A DNA stretch of 7,702 bases from contig RGTE01000052.1 in NCBI GenBank assembly GCA_010025475.1, positions 1 through 7,702 on the forward strand, written 5' to 3'. The notes under the pieces were generated by a model, which saw only the letters and a program-made list of their open reading frames with translations, was not told the origin of the DNA and searched no databases. Source of the stretch: Verrucomicrobiota bacterium (lineage in GTDB: Bacteria > Verrucomicrobiota > Verrucomicrobiia > Methylacidiphilales > Verrucolacustridaceae). The stretch's first letter is position 1, and every line of letters starts with the position of its first letter. A program made the translations under genes and the position numbers. Below are positions 6,154 through 7,702 of this stretch, one piece after another.

Positions 6154-7702
6154 GTGCGTGTCCTTCTGGCTTTCCTGATGGCTGCCGCCCTCGCCTCCGC
6201 CCGCGCCACGGAGGGATACGTGGCCTCGGTGCAGCCTCTCGCCACCCAGGCAGGGCTGGACGCGCTCAAGGCCGGAGGCAACGCAATCGATGCCGCCGCG
6301 GCCGTGGCGCTGACCCTGGGCGTGGTGGACGGTCATAACTCCGGCATCGGTGGAGGATGTTTCTTCCTGGCTCGTCTGGCCGATGGAACCTTCGTGGCGA
6401 TCGACGGCCGGGAAACCGCGCCGGCCAAGGCCACGCGGGACATGTATCTCAAGGATGGGAAACCGGTGGAGGATTTAAGCAAGACCGGTCCCCTCGCCTC
6501 GGCCACACCGGGAGCCCTGGCTGCCTACGAGGAGGCGGTCCGGAAACACGGCAAACTTCCCTTCGCCAGGGCACTGGAGGCGGGCATCCGCCATGCGGAT
6601 GAGGGATTCGCGATCGACCGCGTGTACGCCAAAAAGATGGCAGGTCAGGCCACCAACCTTGCCCTCTTCCCCGCCTCCAAGGCCATTTTTCTCAAACCGG
6701 ACGGCTCGCCCTATTTGGAGGGCGAAAAGATCATTCAAAAAGATCTGGCGGAAAGTTACCGCAAGATCGCCAAGGAGGGATCGGAATGGTTCTACCGGGG
6801 GGCATTTCCCAAGGCCGTGGAAAAGTACATGAAGGCGAGCGGCGGCATTCTGACCGCCAAGGATTTCAAGGAGTACAAAACCAAGGATCGTAGCCCGCTC
6901 ATCACCGGCTACCGCGGTTGGACGATCGTGGGCTTTCCCCCGCCCAGCTCCGGCGGAGTGCATGTGGCCCAGATGCTGAACATCCTGGAGGCGTTGGGAC
7001 CGGAGATGCCGAAGCCGGGAACGGCGGAGTTCCTGCACCGGATGACGGAGACGATGAAGCTGGCCTTTGCGGACCGCGCGTACTGGCTGGGGGATCCGGC
7101 CTTCGTGAACGTGCCACGCGGACTGACCAACGCGATCTATGCCAAGGAGCTGGCGGCGAAGATCGATCCCAAAAAAGCCGGACCGGTGGAGCACGGCACA
7201 CCTCCGGACTGGCAGAACAACTGTTTTGAAAAGCACACCACCCATTTCTGCGTGGCCGATGCGGAGGGCAACTGGGTCTCCTGCACGGCCACGGTCAACA
7301 CGGCCTTTGGATCGAAGGTGGTGATCCCGGGAACCGGCATCCTCATGAACAACCAAATGGACGATTTCGCCGTTGCCCCCGGCGTGGCGAACTATTTCAA
7401 GCTGGTGGGCGGCGAAGCCAACGCGATCGCTCCGGGGAAGCGTCCCCTTTCCAGCATGAGCCCCACGTTGGTGATGAAGGACGACCGGGTGGTGATGGCC
7501 ATCGGAGGAGCGGGCGGGCCGACGATCATTTCCCAGGTGCTTCTCGGACTGAGTTACGCGCTGGATGCCAAGATGAATCCCAAGGAAGTGGTGTCGCAGC
7601 CTCGCTTCCATCACCAGTGGTCGCCCGACCAGATCCGGATCGAGAAAACCGTGCCGGCGGAGGTGAAGGAGAAGCTGCAGGCCATGGGGCATCAGCTGAA
7701 AG
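6154..7702 (+). CDS. ggt: Gamma-glutamyltransferase (glutathione hydrolase), canonical, 3' end cut by the window
   Basis: This enzyme cleaves the gamma-glutamyl bond of glutathione and related compounds and hydrolyses it or transfers it to an acceptor. GTG at 6154 is chosen because it gives a signal peptide, (M)RVLLAFLMAAALASARA; an inner ATG at 6178 would cut the hydrophobic core. GGGGAG at 6135-6140 may be its ribosome site, at a rather long 13 nt. Residues known from E. coli GGT are all present: R95 in ATRDM (R114), the autoprocessing nucleophile T362 in TTHF (T391), T380 and N382 in TATVN (T409, N411), D404 in NNQMDDF (D433), S433-S434 in RPLSSMSP, and the oxyanion pair G454-G455. The PPPSSGG motif and a full-length lid region are also kept. 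The 516 codons visible stop about 45 residues short of the expected C-terminus. It follows the divergent paralogue by 10 bp with no room for a promoter, so co-transcription is likely. Confidence 0.93.
   Translation, partial: MRVLLAFLMAAALASARATEGYVASVQPLATQAGLDALKAGGNAIDAAAAVALTLGVVDGHNSGIGGGCFFLARLADGTFVAIDGRETAPAKATRDMYLKDGKPVEDLSKTGPLASATPGALAAYEEAVRKHGKLPFARALEAGIRHADEGFAIDRVYAKKMAGQATNLALFPASKAIFLKPDGSPYLEGEKIIQKDLAESYRKIAKEGSEWFYRGAFPKAVEKYMKASGGILTAKDFKEYKTKDRSPLITGYRGWTIVGFPPPSSGGVHVAQMLNILEALGPEMPKPGTAEFLHRMTETMKLAFADRAYWLGDPAFVNVPRGLTNAIYAKELAAKIDPKKAGPVEHGTPPDWQNNCFEKHTTHFCVADAEGNWVSCTATVNTAFGSKVVIPGTGILMNNQMDDFAVAPGVANYFKLVGGEANAIAPGKRPLSSMSPTLVMKDDRVVMAIGGAGGPTIISQVLLGLSYALDAKMNPKEVVSQPRFHHQWSPDQIRIEKTVPAEVKEKLQAMGHQLK

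Noticed and set aside
4581..6281. Long open frame on the minus strand (566 codons) opposite the first GGT gene
   Set aside because: It is antisense to a gene with a signal peptide and intact GGT motifs, it crosses the gene boundary, and its product is Gly/His/Arg/Val-rich with no recognisable domain. This is typical of GC-rich antisense shadow.
6475..7692. Long minus-strand open frame (405 codons) opposite the canonical GGT gene
   Set aside because: The plus strand encodes all GGT catalytic residues in frame; the minus product is His/Arg/Gly-rich and has no motif.

Overview
The window looks like part of a Verrucomicrobiota-type chromosome. The support is a very large secreted protein built from autotransporter-associated beta-strand repeats, a gene type common in that phylum, set next to GC-rich metabolic and periplasmic genes. 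The phylum is inferred from gene content; there is no rRNA or other phylogenetic marker.

Layout. (1) Positions 1-3163, minus strand: the 5' part of a giant repeat-rich surface or secreted protein that continues past the left edge. A signal peptide begins at 3163. One extra base near 3039-3040 throws the gene out of frame, after which the frame is open without a stop down to position 1. (2) Positions 3164-3462: an AT-rich leader and promoter region with an 8-bp inverted repeat, then a well-formed REP doublet (REPIN-like) at 3362-3458 made of two inverted GTAG-hairpin units. (3) Positions 3463-4452, minus strand: an NAD(P)-dependent dehydrogenase of the dihydrodipicolinate reductase / 2,4-diaminopentanoate dehydrogenase type. 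(4) Positions 4470-6143 and 6154-7702, plus strand: two tandem gamma-glutamyltransferase (GGT) family genes, both with export signals and 10 bp apart. The first is a divergent paralogue that keeps the Thr nucleophile but has lost most residues that bind the gamma-glutamyl substrate. The second is canonical and runs off the right edge.

How the genes relate. The two GGT genes are probably one transcript and would process gamma-glutamyl compounds such as glutathione in the periplasm. The dehydrogenase is divergent from them, with only 17 bp between start codons, so the two promoters must overlap coding sequence. Its family acts on amino-acid-like substrates, so a shared theme of amino-acid salvage is possible but unproven. 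The giant repeat protein looks like a separate unit, insulated by the REP doublet. I see no tRNA, rRNA, CRISPR array or transposase gene. The most notable points are the frameshift in the giant gene, the REP doublet and the divergent GGT paralogue.
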